The notes: generated by a model from the sequence alone, not told the origin. A DNA stretch of 64,000 nt from Diprion similis (GCF_021155765.1 NC_060112.1:24268501-24332500), one strand, 5' to 3'; numbered from the stretch's first letter, positions 1 to 13,800 are shown. Program-made: numbers and translations.

Positions 1-307
1 GAAGGTCATGCGCACCTTGCCAAGGAGTTAACGAAATTTCACAAAACGAGAACCCTGTTCGCAGATTTTAAATCGGGAACCGGGTCCAACTGACCTTCGA
101 ATCCGATTATTCGACAGAAGTTGCAGTTCATGGTTCCGCGTTTTTACCTAATTTTTAGCCACTTTTTAGCCATCGCACGATTGCAGCGTCGGTTATGAAG
201 TTCTATGACATTATCTATTCCTTTGCCAGTTATGAAATATCTCAGTTGTGGCTTTCCTTGAATTTTCATCCGCAGTGTCCAATCATCATCAATAATTTAT
301 GGCTCAC
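1..307. other. Intron or 3' flank of TRIM-like gene
   Basis: After the last recognised exon of the minus-strand RING/B-box gene there is a good donor (AAG followed by gtgagc reading leftwards from 307). The rest to base 1 is probably intron. If the donor is skipped, the frame stops at 266. A short open frame on the plus strand from 1 to 93 ends in TGA. It could be the tail of a gene entering from the left, but 30 open codons are not enough to call. No acceptor in the correct phase for the minus gene was found here. Confidence 0.35.
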
Positions 308-1646
308 CTTCTCCTGATTGTCGGCGAGAGTATCGAACTTGAAGCTTTGGTAAGCATCGACTTCCTCCTTCGTTCTGATTATTTTTCCTTTGAGTTCCTC
401 AGCGAGATGCTCACCCTTTCTGGCCGATTCCTGGACTTGCTGTATCCTCTCTTCACGCTCCTGTCGCAGTTCCCCGATTCGCAACTCGATGTCACGATCA
501 ATGTATTCCATCAACTGGTCGACCCTTGTCTGTAAAAATGGTTGAATCGATCACATTCCAAGCGCCCTAATCTCCACATCATCGTTCACTCACCTTGTAA
601 TCCTGAATCCTGTGTTCAAAACGATCCGTTGTGTTACTGAGCTGGTCTGTGATGTTGCCGAGTTGCTCTTTGAGGTCGTCCATATGGGCGACCCAGCAAA
701 CGCTGCAAAATATCTGGAAGAATAGTCGATATCACGCTGGATGCTCTTCCAGGAGAACGAAGCCCCGCGATCACTCACCTGTTTGCAGTGTTTACATCTA
801 TTTTCCCTGGTGCAAGCAGTCTCACACTTAACGCACCGGATGTCCTGGACCACAGGCTCCTGCTGAGACATCAGTGAAGACGGTCCCTGGACAAGGGAAG
901 ACGGCTGGTTTACGCAGGGCGCGAAAGTCACCACAGGACTGGAGAAGACCAGGTGCTCCAGACTTTTTCCACCAGCGTTTCCCATCACCCGCAGAAGATT
1001 CTCGATGTACAGGTTCGTTGGTAGGTCATGAGGCACCGATTCGACCACCGTCAACTCGCAAAGCGGGCACTTGATCGCTCTTCCTGCAGGAAAGACGATC
1101 GAACTCAATCATACCGTTTGCGCGGATTCGAGAGACCGATTAAAGAGGCTTTCGCCAAAGTACTACCCACCATCGTTTCCCGGGTAGTTAAGCTGCTCCT
1201 CCAAGCATTCGAGGCAGAAGGTGTGCTGGCATGGCATCATTCGTGGTGTACGAAGTCGTTCGAGGCAAACGGGACACTGCAGAAGGTCCTCGATGGCCCC
1301 CAGGGAAGTTCTGAAATGATTTAGGACCGCCAGAGTCGTGCAAAGTACGTGGAGATCATTGCGCTTTTTTCGTTAACTTTATATGCTGTGAGTATTCGAA
1401 CCCGTGAGATCTCCTCGAGCCATTGTTCCTGAGTTCCACCGTCGGCTGATCAATGGCAGATTGACTCGACTTGAAAACTGGCCGGGACTTGGATGCGTTA
1501 GGATCAGGACCGAGGATGAAGTCCGCTGGGAGTTCCGTCATTTCCTGCATTATAGCGCTGGACTCTTCGTGGTTTTCGACCGGTTGAGGATTCGTCGAAT
1601 CGTGAGAATGCGGCCTCTTGAACACCGACTTCCACTTCGAAGTCAT
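308..1646 (-). CDS. TRIM-type RING/B-box/coiled-coil E3 ubiquitin ligase, N-terminal part
   Basis: Five minus-strand exons join in phase: 1646-1378, 1310-1171, 1083-779, 713-594 and 529-308. The first 90 or so residues are polar and unstructured. A C3HC4 RING follows at about residues 102-150: it opens CPVCLERL, continues with [10 protein letters not shown], and closes with CPLC after the third exon starts. A B-box comes next (about 219-248), containing CVKC, CKHC and [13 protein letters not shown] across the exon 3/4 junction. The last exon (about 279-352) is charged and heptad-like, as expected for the TRIM coiled coil. Such proteins transfer ubiquitin from an E2 to substrates. The B-box end resembles thin/NHL-1-like TRIM proteins, so NHL repeats may lie to the left of the window, but none are visible. 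The first donor (AAA/GTTAAC) is weak, so the N-terminal exon is less certain. The RING and B-box assignment is firm; the subfamily is inferred. Confidence 0.78.
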
Positions 1647-3195
1647 TCTGGAAACGCCAATCTCTATGTAAAATCAAAAACAACAGTACTTACCAGCAGA
1701 CAACACCACCTCAATCTTATCAATTATAAATTGATTCGGTATCAAGTTGTTATCAAAACAAGCATTTTTTCACACCAACGCCACGAAATGAAAGGCTCCA
1801 TAATCATAATTTAGTATGATGCATTTATACTCTGTGACATGCGATAAAATATGTGAAAAATTTTATTGTGTGTAATCCACACCTACTTTGAACATAATTG
1901 ATTGTAAATCGTAATGTCAATGAATTAATGACTAAGTACGAGCTCAAACCGTATTATGAAAGACCAGTAAAAGAAAATATGATAAGGTGAGTTTTTTCTA
2001 GGGAATTTTTTTAATCTCTCAAATTACGCTACCTGTACTCGACAAATTACGATACTGACTTCACGATCCATTTATGGTTTTTAAAGATAAAATAATGACA
2101 ATTCATGAAGCATTGGAAAGCCAATGTGGTTTCTTCTATTGGCGATAATGCAGGAATCTCAAATAGAAATGAAATCGTAAAGTTTGAATTGATCTTACCC
2201 GGGTTTATTACCGCTTCCGGTCACAGGGTGTCTTTTATAGCCGATTTTATTGTACAGCAATAAGGTGATCGTAACGATGAAAGACCGTCGGAATAACGCG
2301 ACTGATTGTGAGTGACGCCAAAGGAGATGATATTTTCACCACGATAGCAACGTTATCAACTATACTTATATCCACTGATCAGCAGATAGCTTAAGAAAAA
2401 GTTGCTGTCTGTGTACAAACTAGATTATCAGATTCAATAATTGATCGTATCTCTATACCTCGATGGTTAGGAACACTCTATATTTCAAAATTCTCTATCG
2501 TTTAATTACCAAGCAGGCTTACGAGTGCATGAACATCTATAGTGAACGCGTATTCAATGCGGTTATATCGGATTACGTGATTTTCAGTTATCAAACAGAG
2601 TCAAGAGCTGCAGCTTAATTCATTGCAGATTTTATGCATTTGTCGATAGATTTAAGAATATGACGTATATTTGTGTTTGAGGTTTTTATATGGAATTGGC
2701 TTCATAATCAAGCAAATGAATTATCGTGTTAAAGTTGGAGCTTCACAGTCAGTTTTGAATTAAGGAACTCTCGAGACTTCCCGCCTCTGAACTTTAATTA
2801 GTTATTAACTTGCGTTTGCCGAGAATTTATATTAGTACGTGTAGGATTGCAGGTACATGTTCTCACAATCCAATAATATTGATCCTAATAAACGATCCAA
2901 GCAGATATTTCATGAAAAAGAAACGTAAAAATTTTCAATTTCTGGACTAAGAAATCAATTTGGAATTTTCGAATCACCTTATAATATTGCGAATACAATT
3001 TCTTTTTTACGCAGAACAAAGTAATAACAAAAATTACAGAACCATCTGTGATGAAGGGTGCGTTATATATTCCCGATCTTCGGAAACGTTAGAACAAAGC
3101 TGCTGATTGGCTGACTTTTTAAATATTGACCAATCAGACGAGTCTATCAGTTCTTTGGTTCTCAAAATGTACCGAATAAAACGCATTCAATATCG
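1647..3195. promoter_or_regulatory. Intergenic DNA between divergent TRIM-like and XXYLT1 genes
   Basis: AT-rich DNA with stops in all frames and no recognisable domain. It lies upstream of both the minus-strand TRIM-like gene and the plus-strand XXYLT1 gene, so it should hold at least the TRIM-like promoter and 5' UTR. No specific TATA box, initiator or operator was resolved by eye. Confidence 0.35.
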
Positions 3196-3690
3196 CCAGG
3201 AACGGAATGAAATTCGAAATTCCTTCAAACACTCTCGAGTTCGAAGTAAATCGAGAAGCGATAGAGTCGATCTGAGACGAGAATCGACGCTCGAACAGTT
3301 TGACGTGTTGCCATCTTTGTTTTTCGGTCAGCGTATTGAAAATATAAAACCCATCCAATATACCGCGAGAACGGGATGGAATTTGAAATTCCATCAAACG
3401 CTCTCGAAGTTCGAGATAATTCGAGAAGCGATAGAATCGATCTGAGCCGAAAATCGACGCTCGAACGGTTTCACGTGTTGCCATCTTTGTTTTTCGGTCA
3501 GCGTATTGAAAATATAAAACCCATCCAATATACCGCGAGAACGGGATGGAATTTGAAATTCCATCAAACGCTCTCGAGGTTCGAGATAATTCGAGAAGCG
3601 ATAGAATCGATCTGAGCCGAGAATCGACGCTCGAACGGTTTGACGTGTCGCCATGTTTGTTTTTCGGTCAGAGGATTGAAAATAATGGCA
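3196..3690. repeat. 170-bp tandem repeat, about 2.9 copies
   Basis: The motif ccatctttgtttttcggtca occurs at 3311 and 3481, and a near match starts at 3651, giving a 170-bp period. The unit also contains gcgtattgaaaatataaaac and a small inverted element around gaatttgaaattcc. Copies two and three are almost identical and the left, partial copy is more diverged. Open frames on both strands here exist only because the unit keeps frames open; they are not genes. The array ends about 200 bp before the XXYLT1 start codon. Confidence 0.9.
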
Positions 3691-3885
3691 TGTAAACGAT
3701 GAGGAGAGGAGCGTATTGAGGTATGCAGCTGGAATAAAGTCTGCGATTATCCGTGGCTAATTACCGCGTGATGGTAGTGGAAATAAGGACGTCCATAAAT
3801 GCATCCTCGCGGGGTGAAATTCGCGTGTGATATGCGCGTAATAAACACGTACAATTAATGGGACAAGCTCGGGTTTGGTGGTTAA

Positions 3886-5958
3886 ATGGGTTTGTTACAC
3901 AAAGTGCTAGTGAATCTGACAGTTCTCGCCGTATTCCTGATCGTCTTTTATTGCTTCCAAACGCCGAGTTCCGCCCCCGCGACATTTTATCGGAATACAG
4001 AGACCAGAAATGAGCCTGCAAACACACCGACCGTTTCGTCCCCCGTAGCCCTCGCATCTCTGAAGGAAATAAAGGACGACGAGTACTACAATGTGTGGTG
4101 CATATTCACCAAAGTTACGTCAAACTCCCCGCTGAGGAGGAAATTCAAAATATTTACAGCCTCGATGCTAAAACTGGCCTCCGTCAAGCTCGCTTTTCAC
4201 GTCATCAGCGATCCAGCGAGTCGCGAAATCGCTGAACCTCTTATTCGGGCGGTCATCGCGACGTCTGGAAAATCCATGAAAGTATGTACTTTGAGGATGT
4301 ATAGGATCGACAGTCCGTATAAAAAATTTAGGAAAACAGAAGGAACCGTTTACAAAAATTTCCAGCGATTTAACCTGCGCCATTATCGTTTGAAAAAAAA
4401 ATTTATTCCTTAACTTTTGATTCAGACTGTGGCTTCTATTCATTCTTAAATTCATTACACATTGATGTTTGACTTTGTATTTCAAGCATGTAATTTAGGC
4501 ATACCAAATTTTTAGGTGTATTTACATTCCTCGATTGTTCTATAAATCTAAGTAGACCTCGTTTAGGCAGAGTTTTAATTTACATAATATTTTGCAGGTA
4601 ACGTATTATGACGTGCATGTACTGGCAAAACAGCTGGAGGACATTGTGTCGACAATGTCGCCGCACTTCAGCAGTAACCCTGGAACCTACTACTCTGACG
4701 CGCTCTTTTTTCTTTCTCTTGGACTACACAGGATAGCACCAGAAAATCAAAAGAAGGCTGCTATGTTTGATGCAGATACAAAATTTCGAACAGATATCAA
4801 AGAGCTCTTCCAAGAGTTTGACAAATTTGGACCTGAAGCCCTGTTCGGCCTAGCGCCTGAACTGACACCTGTGTATCGTCATGTTCTTTATTTGTACAGA
4901 AGTAAAAACCCTGGCACTCTCTTTGGAGAACCTGCTTACCTCGGCGGTTTTCCAGGATTTAATAGCGGAATGGTACTTTTCAATTTTGAAAAGTTGCGAG
5001 AATCTCTGGAGTATGATAACATACTCAGCATGGATAGCGTCGACCATATGACCCAGAAATATTACTTCAAGGTTCGTACAGTTCTGAATGATTTCACAAT
5101 TACAATAAGGTATTGTCCAAAAGTTTTGACATCGTTTGGCATTGAGCCAAAAGTGTGGAAAAAGAGTTTTTTTGATAATTTTTACAAAAGTATGATTTTT
5201 TTTATTTTGATCAGATTAATAAAGTTTAGTACTTGTTTTATGTCGCTCACCTGTTAGGATATTTTATACTTTTCCATATTGGCTCATCTTTGGGAAAAAA
5301 CATTGGCACACAGTAGGGTAACATTTCGCAAGTTTCTCTGAAGTGAATATTTGTCGACATGTTGAATAAATTCTCATACTGAAGCACCTTCAACTCCATA
5401 GACATGTGTAACAAAATTAATATATGTTCACAACTTTCTATTTCTATTTGATACAACGTTAATCACTTTGCATGTTATTCAATAATCCAGTTTTAAAAAA
5501 AGTTGACAAACTTGCATTATCTAACCAACTTGAATAGTCATTCACAGTGCAGGCACACATCTGTGGATATGACTTTCATCTGCTTTGTATCTTTGTATCT
5601 ACACTGATAGTGAGCAATTTTTTCTGTACAAACAATAAAATTTGTAAATACGTCCAAATGTCGGCTGTTCGTAATCCCCTTCAGGTGGTTGTGTTGTGAT
5701 AAATTTTGTTTACGTTACATTGCAAGCTTGTCTCCTAATTTTATTTTGCAGGGTCATTTGGGGGATCAGGACTTCTATACGATTCTGGGTATGGAGCGGC
5801 CTGAATTGATCCACAAGGTGGACTGTGGCTGGAACAGGCAGCTGTGCACGTGGTGGGGAGACCACGGATACTCTGATGTGTTTGCCAACTATTCTCACTG
5901 TGATGCAAGAGTCAAACTTTGGCACGGTAATTGCAACACGGCAATTCCTGAGGATTAA
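3886..5958 (+). CDS. XXYLT1: Xyloside xylosyltransferase 1 (GT8 family), complete
   Basis: Three exons, 3886-4281, 4598-5071 and 5752-5958, join in phase 0 and encode 358 residues; human XXYLT1 is a little longer. A hydrophobic stretch at residues 5-24 is the type II membrane anchor. The luminal domain starts with NVWCIFTKVTSNSPLRRKF (about 69-87), matching the family strongly. The metal-binding DxD motif is DAD at residues 190-192. FPGFNSGMVLFN is followed in exon 3 by GHLGDQDF, NRQLCTWW and the C-terminal HGNCNTAIPED, all close to the vertebrate enzyme. The family adds the second xylose, alpha-1,3-linked, to xylose-O-glucose on EGF repeats of Notch-like proteins in the ER. Start choice: this ATG directly precedes the anchor. 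Frames continue a short way into both introns but lose similarity there. Nothing looks broken. Confidence 0.95.
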
Positions 5959-6001
5959 CTGCAATGATTCCTCCCTGACTAACGACTGTCGAGCAATTTT
6001 A

Positions 6002-6007
6002 AATAAA
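6002..6007 (+). terminator. Poly(A) signal of XXYLT1
   Basis: AATAAA lies 44 bases after the XXYLT1 stop codon, giving a very short 3' UTR. It is the first canonical signal downstream; cleavage would fall near 6025. Confidence 0.6.
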
Positions 6008-6199
6008 GTTCAATAACTATTTAAGTATTATGGCAAATAAGATAAAAGTTTGTTATTAAAAGTGTAAGGACGCACTAGAGATATTTTGTAAAAAAGTAAA
6101 ACGTAAATATAGTTTATATTATATATAGATATATATTATATATACACACACAAATGACTTTGTTGTATAACTTTTTTCCCTATGCTTTACTTCCTTTCC

Positions 6200-6205
6200 T
6201 TTATT
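6200..6205 (-). terminator. Candidate poly(A) signal of the Cobl-like gene
   Basis: The plus strand reads TTTATT, i.e. AATAAA on the minus strand, about 1.67 kb beyond the Cobl-like stop at 7870. No closer canonical hexamer was seen, so a long 3' UTR ending near the XXYLT1 poly(A) site is inferred. Confidence 0.4.
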
Positions 6206-7869
6206 AGTTGAGATGTTTTTTTTCAACTATTTTGACTGGTTAAAATGATAACATCACCTTTGCACTCTAAAGTTTTGGAAAGAAAGTTTCATCAGGTTAC
6301 ATTGACGTGAATTATTCAAAGTTTGATGCATCATTTTTGATTAACTTTAATATGACTATCAGTTATAATATTTATAACTTACATAAATAGATATTACATA
6401 CATATTTCTTTTTTTTTTTGTTTTTTTTTTTAGTAGTATACAGGCAATGAAATTAAATACATTATCAACATAATAATAAGTTTTCTTTCATCATCATTAA
6501 CATAATATATTTACAGAAGATAATAGATATGTTTTAATCTTTGCTTTTTAAGGGTGCTGCCTCTTACGTTGACCTTGATCCTGTCAAATCTAATACTGCA
6601 TAGTAAACAATGGCATAATAAACGTGGGCAAAATCGTATTCATATGTAATTATTACATATAAAGACTATTCATGTGTTGCACGATAACTAGTAAAAAAAA
6701 TTCATAAAATGAATCTCATTAGAATCAAAGCATCGAACAAACGATAGTTGCGTAACATAAAATCTCAATTTCATATCGAAAAGTCTCCTCGATTAGAACA
6801 TAATGAATCAATTTTTTGCGTTCACTGCTGCGGTTCCAAAGCAATTTCTTGTAATACAAATTTACAATCGAAGTAAGTATATGCAACTGTTTTCTATTAA
6901 TGTTTAAATATAACGGGATCATCGGTTCTAACTAACTACGGATAAATATATATGCAATGTTTAATATAAGTGTTAGTTAAATAATTAAATTGATTATATC
7001 ACGCATTATGTACGTACGCATCGTGTGGTAATCTTTAAATTAATATATTATACATTCACCATCAATTTTATAGAATTCTTGTCAAATGTAACAAAATGAC
7101 GCTTTGGTAGAACTAAAAAACAAACTATATGTATATCGTATGTATATAATAATAATAGACACATCATGTGCATGACTGTCCTTTCGTTAAACACAATGTA
7201 TACAACGGCGAATGTTAATGACCATAAAATAATAACTGAAAATAATAACTCGTAACTTTTTTCAACGCACTTTTTTTCAATGCTTTTTCACTCCTCATTT
7301 TTCTAGTATAAGTAAATTCTGCCTGGGTACAAAGTTTTACGCTTTTACTTTCGTCGTCTCAGTCGTCTTGCGAGCATTATTTTTCGAATAATATCGCTCC
7401 AAAGTATCCTATACAGAATATGACTAAATACACACCATAAAGTAGCACCTAAAGTGGAAATATTTTTACCACGCGTTAATTCAATATTATATTTATATAT
7501 ATATATATCTATCTATCTATGTACCTGTATATGTATATTATATACACACATCAAATCTTTTACTTTATAATACATACACGTTATATATGCAGATGGAAAG
7601 AAATGACTAGTAATCCATATATTTCGAGTTTAGTATGCTATGATAGATTAGTTTTTGCGTTATATTAAATGACAATATTCATTCCTTTCCATGAACCGCT
7701 TCAGTTTACCTCGTCTAGTTGATTGACCTCGCAATTAACGCCATTCTAAATTTATGGACAATAATTATTCAAAACCAATCCAACTCAATGAATATTTTTG
7801 AAAAATTATGTACACCTGGCTGATAATTGCGAGCAGAACAGCGTTGCAGAATTACTCGCTGACGTTCCC

Positions 7870-10800
7870 TTAGTTATGTACAAATCGCGAGCCTGACCCA
7901 CCACTGATGTTGGTATTCCTTCGTGAGACCTGGTCAACAAGATCATCAACAAATTATTACTTCAAGACGTAATTTATAACCGGATGAATACATGAAAATT
8001 TTTGATTCTTGCAATTTAATTCGTGAAAAATAAACCCAACAGAAATAATGAATGAAATGTGAGAAACCGTTGATTAGTCAACGCTTGTCATTCTTGTTTT
8101 TGAATTAATAACTGAAGTACGATGATTATCATACTCACATGCCGCAGCTGTCCAGATCCGCCGAATCCCCGAATAGACTCCAAGAGATCGTTCCTCGGGT
8201 CGGCAGCAACGACCATAGACTTTGGTCTTCCATTGGCGTTGGTGCTTTTGAGGGTGACGCCCGTTATGACGGGCATAGTTGGCGGCGGTTTTGGAATGTT
8301 GTTAGAGTTGTTGTTACTTTGACTGTCTCCCTTGATCTGAACGACGGTTTTTCTCAGACCGTTTTGGGCAGGTACGTAATTCCCATTCGAAATGTCGCCT
8401 ATCGCGACTCTGTGGATGTGTGATTTGTCCTGCGACAAAGCTGCTGGCTCTTCCTCGGGAGGAACGACCTTGAATCCCTTGACAACGGGCATCAAAGTTC
8501 CTCGGCTGGTCCGGCGTGCAGTGCCCAAAACGTCGTGTTGGAATACACCGATTCCGCGAGTCGCTGGCGTAACGAAGTTCTTCTTCTCCGAAGCCACGGT
8601 CTTGTTCTCCACCCTCTGACCGTTCACTCCGTTCCGGAAGGAGGTTTGATTCTCCGCTTCGTTATCCCTCCGTACCAACGTTCCGCTCATCGAATTATCG
8701 GGTCTTCGACCGAGGCTCCCAAACCTCGGCACCGGTTGCACACTCCCGTTTTTCTCCCTGGCGAACGCCTGTTTCAGCTCCTTAAAGCTCAGCGGCCTCG
8801 TGTCGACCTCGCTCTCCGTTGCGGCGAAGGACTTGTTCGACTCCCCTCGATTTCCGGTCCCATTAACGATCTCCGGCCTTTTTGGGGTCTCTTTTTCTCT
8901 CGAAATCATCACCGAGGATTCGAACACGGCTATAGAAGCCGGTCGCTTGAAACCGGAGGCAGTTGTCCGAGTGATAAGCGTCTTTGCCAGCTCGTTTGGC
9001 TCTTTTCTATCGTGATTACTATCGACCGTAGGTTCCTTCTCGGACCTCGATGACTTCGTCAGCGTATTTCTTACGACAACACTCGGCGTTGTTGCTGTCT
9101 GAGAAACCACGTTTAGGACGGTTCTACTAACAGCGTTGCCCTCTTTGTAACTCAGAGTCTTCGGAGCCTCGTGTTGGCTCCTCGCCGTTCCGGGAATAGG
9201 ACTCTTTTCGAACTTGTAGTCTGTGTCCGGTTTTATCTGAACTTTGGTCCTGGATCTGTCCGACCAGCTGCCAAGGTCTATCGCTGGTGGTCCTGCGTAG
9301 GTGTAACGCTTTACATGTGGTTCAATCGGAGCTGCAACGGATGCAGGAGGTGCTGCTTGAGGACTCGGCTCTGCGGCTGTTTCTCCGTTACTTGGGGCTG
9401 TGACGGCTTCGACTCTGTTGAAACACGAATTTTAACTGTAAGAAATTAGCTGTACAAGTGCCGTCAAAATTTCAAGTTTTAGAATTTGAATATGATTCGA
9501 GTACGCGCTAAGAGAACAAAAGAATTTCATGCAACACATGCGTGAAAAGTGATACCATGGAGACTAGAGAGTGATACTACTTTTCGGTGCGCATGCGCAA
9601 AATGAAATGATTTTACTTTTCGCACTAGTGCATTCCAAGGTCCGTAGAAGGTCCGGAGGAGGATTTTTGATCCAATTCAACTACACTGTGTAGGTTTTAT
9701 AGTACAATCTGAACATAATTAAAAAAAAGAAATCCCTCGGGTGCCACTTGGAATTGCTATTTTTGTTCCTAAGGAAAATTCCTCATTCCGCGAAGACCTT
9801 CCTTTATCCACTCTTTTATCTACGGACCTGGGTGCTCTTTCAGGTCTCTTGCATTTGTCGCATAATCAGTTATGTTACACTTGTGCGAGAGAGCGACCAT
9901 CTGCATGCCGTGTGACGTTGGCCGCAACTTCACATCACGCGCATGATGGTTGCTTTCTCGCACTTGTATTGCAATCTACTATTAGCGCACCTCGTTTCAA
10001 CGGCGGAAGTGTAAACGGTTTTTTCGACCGTGCTGGTGTCGTCTGGCTGTCTTTGAGAGTCATCAATCTGGGGCGAAATGCCTCTTAGAACCTGAAAGTA
10101 CAGAATACAACAATGAAAAACATGAACCAGAGTACGAAATGGGAAATTCGGAGGACCTTTAAGATCAGCACCCCAATCAGCATACCTGTAAAGATTGCAA
10201 CTGCCGTTCTCTGCTCGGTGTTTCCTGTTTCTTCAAAATATTCTCCCTCCACTGAGAGAACTTCTCGTTATTAACCGTCGGCGTTTTTTCATCGGGCATC
10301 GCAATTTCAGTTGCACCATGTCCATCGTCAGAAGCATCGTGAACGGTAGCTTTGAGAGCCTGATTACCGCTTACGGAGTCGCCCCGAGACCTGGGTTTCG
10401 CGGGGATGGACATCTTGATATTCGCCTTGCTGACCATGTGGGGCGAATCGGCATCTCCGCGGACCGGCAAAGCGACTTCCGGTCTCTGCAGCGTTCCATC
10501 GGCGCTCGTAAGCTGCCTTTCCTCGCTTTGGGACAGCGAGGAAGTCGAGCTCCTGGGCGATTCTCTGCGAGTTTGACTGGCACTCGAGCTTTTGCGACTC
10601 AGGAGCGGTTCCGGATCGCGATCGACGCGCTCGATCTCGCCGAAGATGTCAACGTTCTTTGGCCGCGAGTAGGTAGTTATCACGAAATTCGACAAGGTAT
10701 TGTCCGCCGGCGCAACACCGGGAGTCGAAGAGACATGGGAAGTCCTTCTGGAGCTACTTTCACTCCCAGACTTCCTTCGACTCCGTTTGCTCTGATGATC

Positions 10801-13800
10801 GCCGTCGTCTTCGATGATCGGCGCTCCCCTTGGAGTCGGTGCTACCGGGGCGCTGACGTCCTTCCGCTTCGCTTCGACCGCCGTTCTGTCCTTGAGTGCT
10901 TCATCCGCAATCGATTTTTCCAATTCGCGAACTGGTTCTGGTTTTGCAATCGAAATTTTTTCACCTTCCTTCGTCGCCGGGGGCTCGATGTCCCTGAAGC
11001 CGCTTGGAGGCTCAGGAAGCTGGTATTCCCAGTCGGGTAAAGAGGGCTGATGATGAGCGTCGATAAAGTCTGGCACGTCTTTGCCGACATCCGATGTGGA
11101 GACCGATTCTTCGTCTCTCGGCATCGGTACATCCGTCCTTTTCGACTCCACTGGTAGTTCCAAATCTTTGACCAAGGATGGAACCACAGCCACAGCAACC
11201 GGTGATCGTATAAGAGAACTGGAAAGTGTATCCGAAACTTTTTTGAGCAAATCTGTCGTCGTTGTTTCGGGACTTGTTTTCGGTGCGATCTGCACATCCG
11301 CATCCGCTTCTGAAATAAGGAATCATCATAGTGCTGTAACAGATGCGATTTTTATCCAAAAATAACTTTAACCTCTGGAATTTAAGCGAGAGTCTATTGT
11401 CGCTGATGAAGATCCATTCTGCCGACAGTAAAGGATTGTAAGAATTTATGGATCGAACTACTAGGCTTCACGTACCGCGAATAGATGACTCGACGCTTAG
11501 AAGCGAGAAATGATGTAATTATCGGCGCGGGAAAAAGAAAAGGTACTTTTGCAGCTGCAGTCACTGATTGTTATTATACAGCAAAATGATTTCCGGTCGC
11601 CTTGAAGGTGTAATTAGGCCGTTATCGCCTCAGGCAGAGAGACGCAAGCTAAAGGACTGTTTCGAACGCACGGGCGAAACAATTTAAACGACGATTAAAA
11701 TTAATTGTCTTCGATCGATGTAATTTTTCATGTTTTCATTCTATGGATCTATTAATTGCGCAATGTTATGCGGATTTCGATTAATGTTGTGTAACGCGTA
11801 TCAATCAGCCACATACGACACACGACGTCAGGTATTTTCTACACACGTTGTTTGCAGGAATTTATACAGCTATACGCTAATTTTCTTTCTTTTTTTCCCA
11901 GCAAATCTAGAGGCTTCAATTTTATACTTCGAACCGTCGTTCATCGCTTACTCGTAATTTCACGCTCTCAATAAATGAGGGTACTTCTTACCGACACTCT
12001 CTTCGGCCGAAAGTTATTGGAGAGAAATTTGTCTGCTTATTTTATTAAATTTGAAAGGAAAAAAACTGTCACCTTCAGTGTGGTGAATTCGTGGGAGCCG
12101 CACACCGGCTGGATATGTATATTTTGCATTGACTTGCCCTGAGAACCGCAATATTACGGTTATATATATATATATATACATAAATTTATGTACATACTGA
12201 AACGGCAGTAAAATTTACCGCATTCTCCGCAATCTTCCGTTACTCGAGACTGTGTATATAGTTACACATCGACGTTTACCGAAGCCACAAGTACCTACGC
12301 GATGACGCGAACCATGAGAGCAGTTTAAAAAATTTTTCCATTTAAATTTCAAGTACACACGCAAGTGCGCGTCGATCATTCGACATCCGTGTGATTATTT
12401 AACTTGAACCGATAATAACCAATTGAACTTATTTCGAATAGTTCGAGAAAAAATTACATACGATATACCTACACCGCAGAAACGGAGTAAACAATTATAG
12501 CTTAATTATAAAATCTCCACCGACAGTAGGTACAATTCTTGTAAAATAGAGACTAACTAAAGTATAAGTATATCTATAATAATAATGAATCACAGGTATA
12601 ATTGTGCCTGTTAGTACGGAAGAAAAATTAATCGAGAAAAGTCTCTCTCTGTGTGTAGTAAAAAGTGTTAAAAGGGTCAACGAGTGTTACTAAAATGTTA
12701 TACGTATTATAACCCGACATGCACCTGAATAATCATCCTCATCCCCCGCCGTACCACCGCCTTCTAAATACTCCCGCCGTTCCCAGGTAATACTATCGGC
12801 AAGAAACGGCGGCAACTCGTTGTTGTAGGTGGGAGTTGTTATCTCGTAGTTGGATTCTTTGTCGTAAGTTGCAGAATGGCGGGCATGTTTTCCGGTGGGA
12901 TAAGCGTCCGTCGATAAGTCCGAGATATTTCTGGCTAAGTTTGGGTTCAAAGCGAAGGTGAAGTCGACCGATCGCGAGGTCAAGGGTCGTCCGCCACCCT
13001 CGAAGGTATTTATCTCGAAGGTGTTGAGCACGGAATGACTCCTGTGGACCGTGGCCCAATTTGCAGGGGCCTTCGGCCGTTCAAACATCTCGAAATTCTC
13101 AAGCTCAAGTTCGTTGTCGGTGCCCTCGGCGTGTTCCAGACTTTTCGACGACCTGCTTGGCTGATTATCCTTGTCCAGAATTGATTTTTCGGCTCGAAGA
13201 GCAGCGCCAATGCTCGAATCAACTCTGCCGGTTGTCTCGTAGTCCGGCGACTCGGAACCTGATCTTTTTCCATCATCGTTGGGCTTCGGACGTTGGAAAT
13301 TATCGCATTTCGGTATCGTCGATATAACCGCGCACGATCTCACACAATCCGTAATCGTGGAATCGTTGTTCTCAGCTCTGATTTGAGAATCCTTCGGCGT
13401 CAAATGCCGAGAATTAGATCCAGAAATGATCTGTTTCCTCTGAACCATAACGCGTCTATTCTTTGTATGATCGAAACGTCGTTCCTGTACGGTTTTCTCA
13501 TGATCATTAGATACTTCCGATCCTTTATCGACACGCGATACTGCGGCATCATCAATTTCTTCAACACCGGTAGAAAGTGATTTGTCGAGTACTTCTTTCA
13601 GTCCCACTTCTCCTGCTTCTCCGTTATCACTAAAACTCATTTCCGCATCTTCAAGAGTCTTGCGTTTCGGTTTCTTGGGGACTTTGACATTTCGAAATCT
13701 CGAACGGATCGAGATTGTCTCGGGTTCCTTAGCTACTGGATCAACTATGGTCGACTCTGGTTCATCTTGAAGTATTGGGATCGGGTTCGATGACGGAATA

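Larger units (their letters stand above)
5959..7869. other. Convergent 3' regions of XXYLT1 and the Cobl-like gene
   Basis: No coding exon was found. The left end is the XXYLT1 3' UTR. Most of the rest is probably the long 3' UTR of the minus-strand Cobl-like gene. The stretch is very AT-rich, with TA microsatellites near 6120-6150 and 7490-7520. Confidence 0.5.

Noticed and set aside
1..93. Open plus-strand frame ending in TGA, with a plausible peptide
   Set aside because: Only 30 codons, cut by the window edge, no family resemblance; it also lies opposite the presumed intron of the TRIM-like gene.
3107..3654. Overlapping open frames on both strands with repeated peptides
   Set aside because: Both follow from the 170-bp tandem repeat; no start context or family match.
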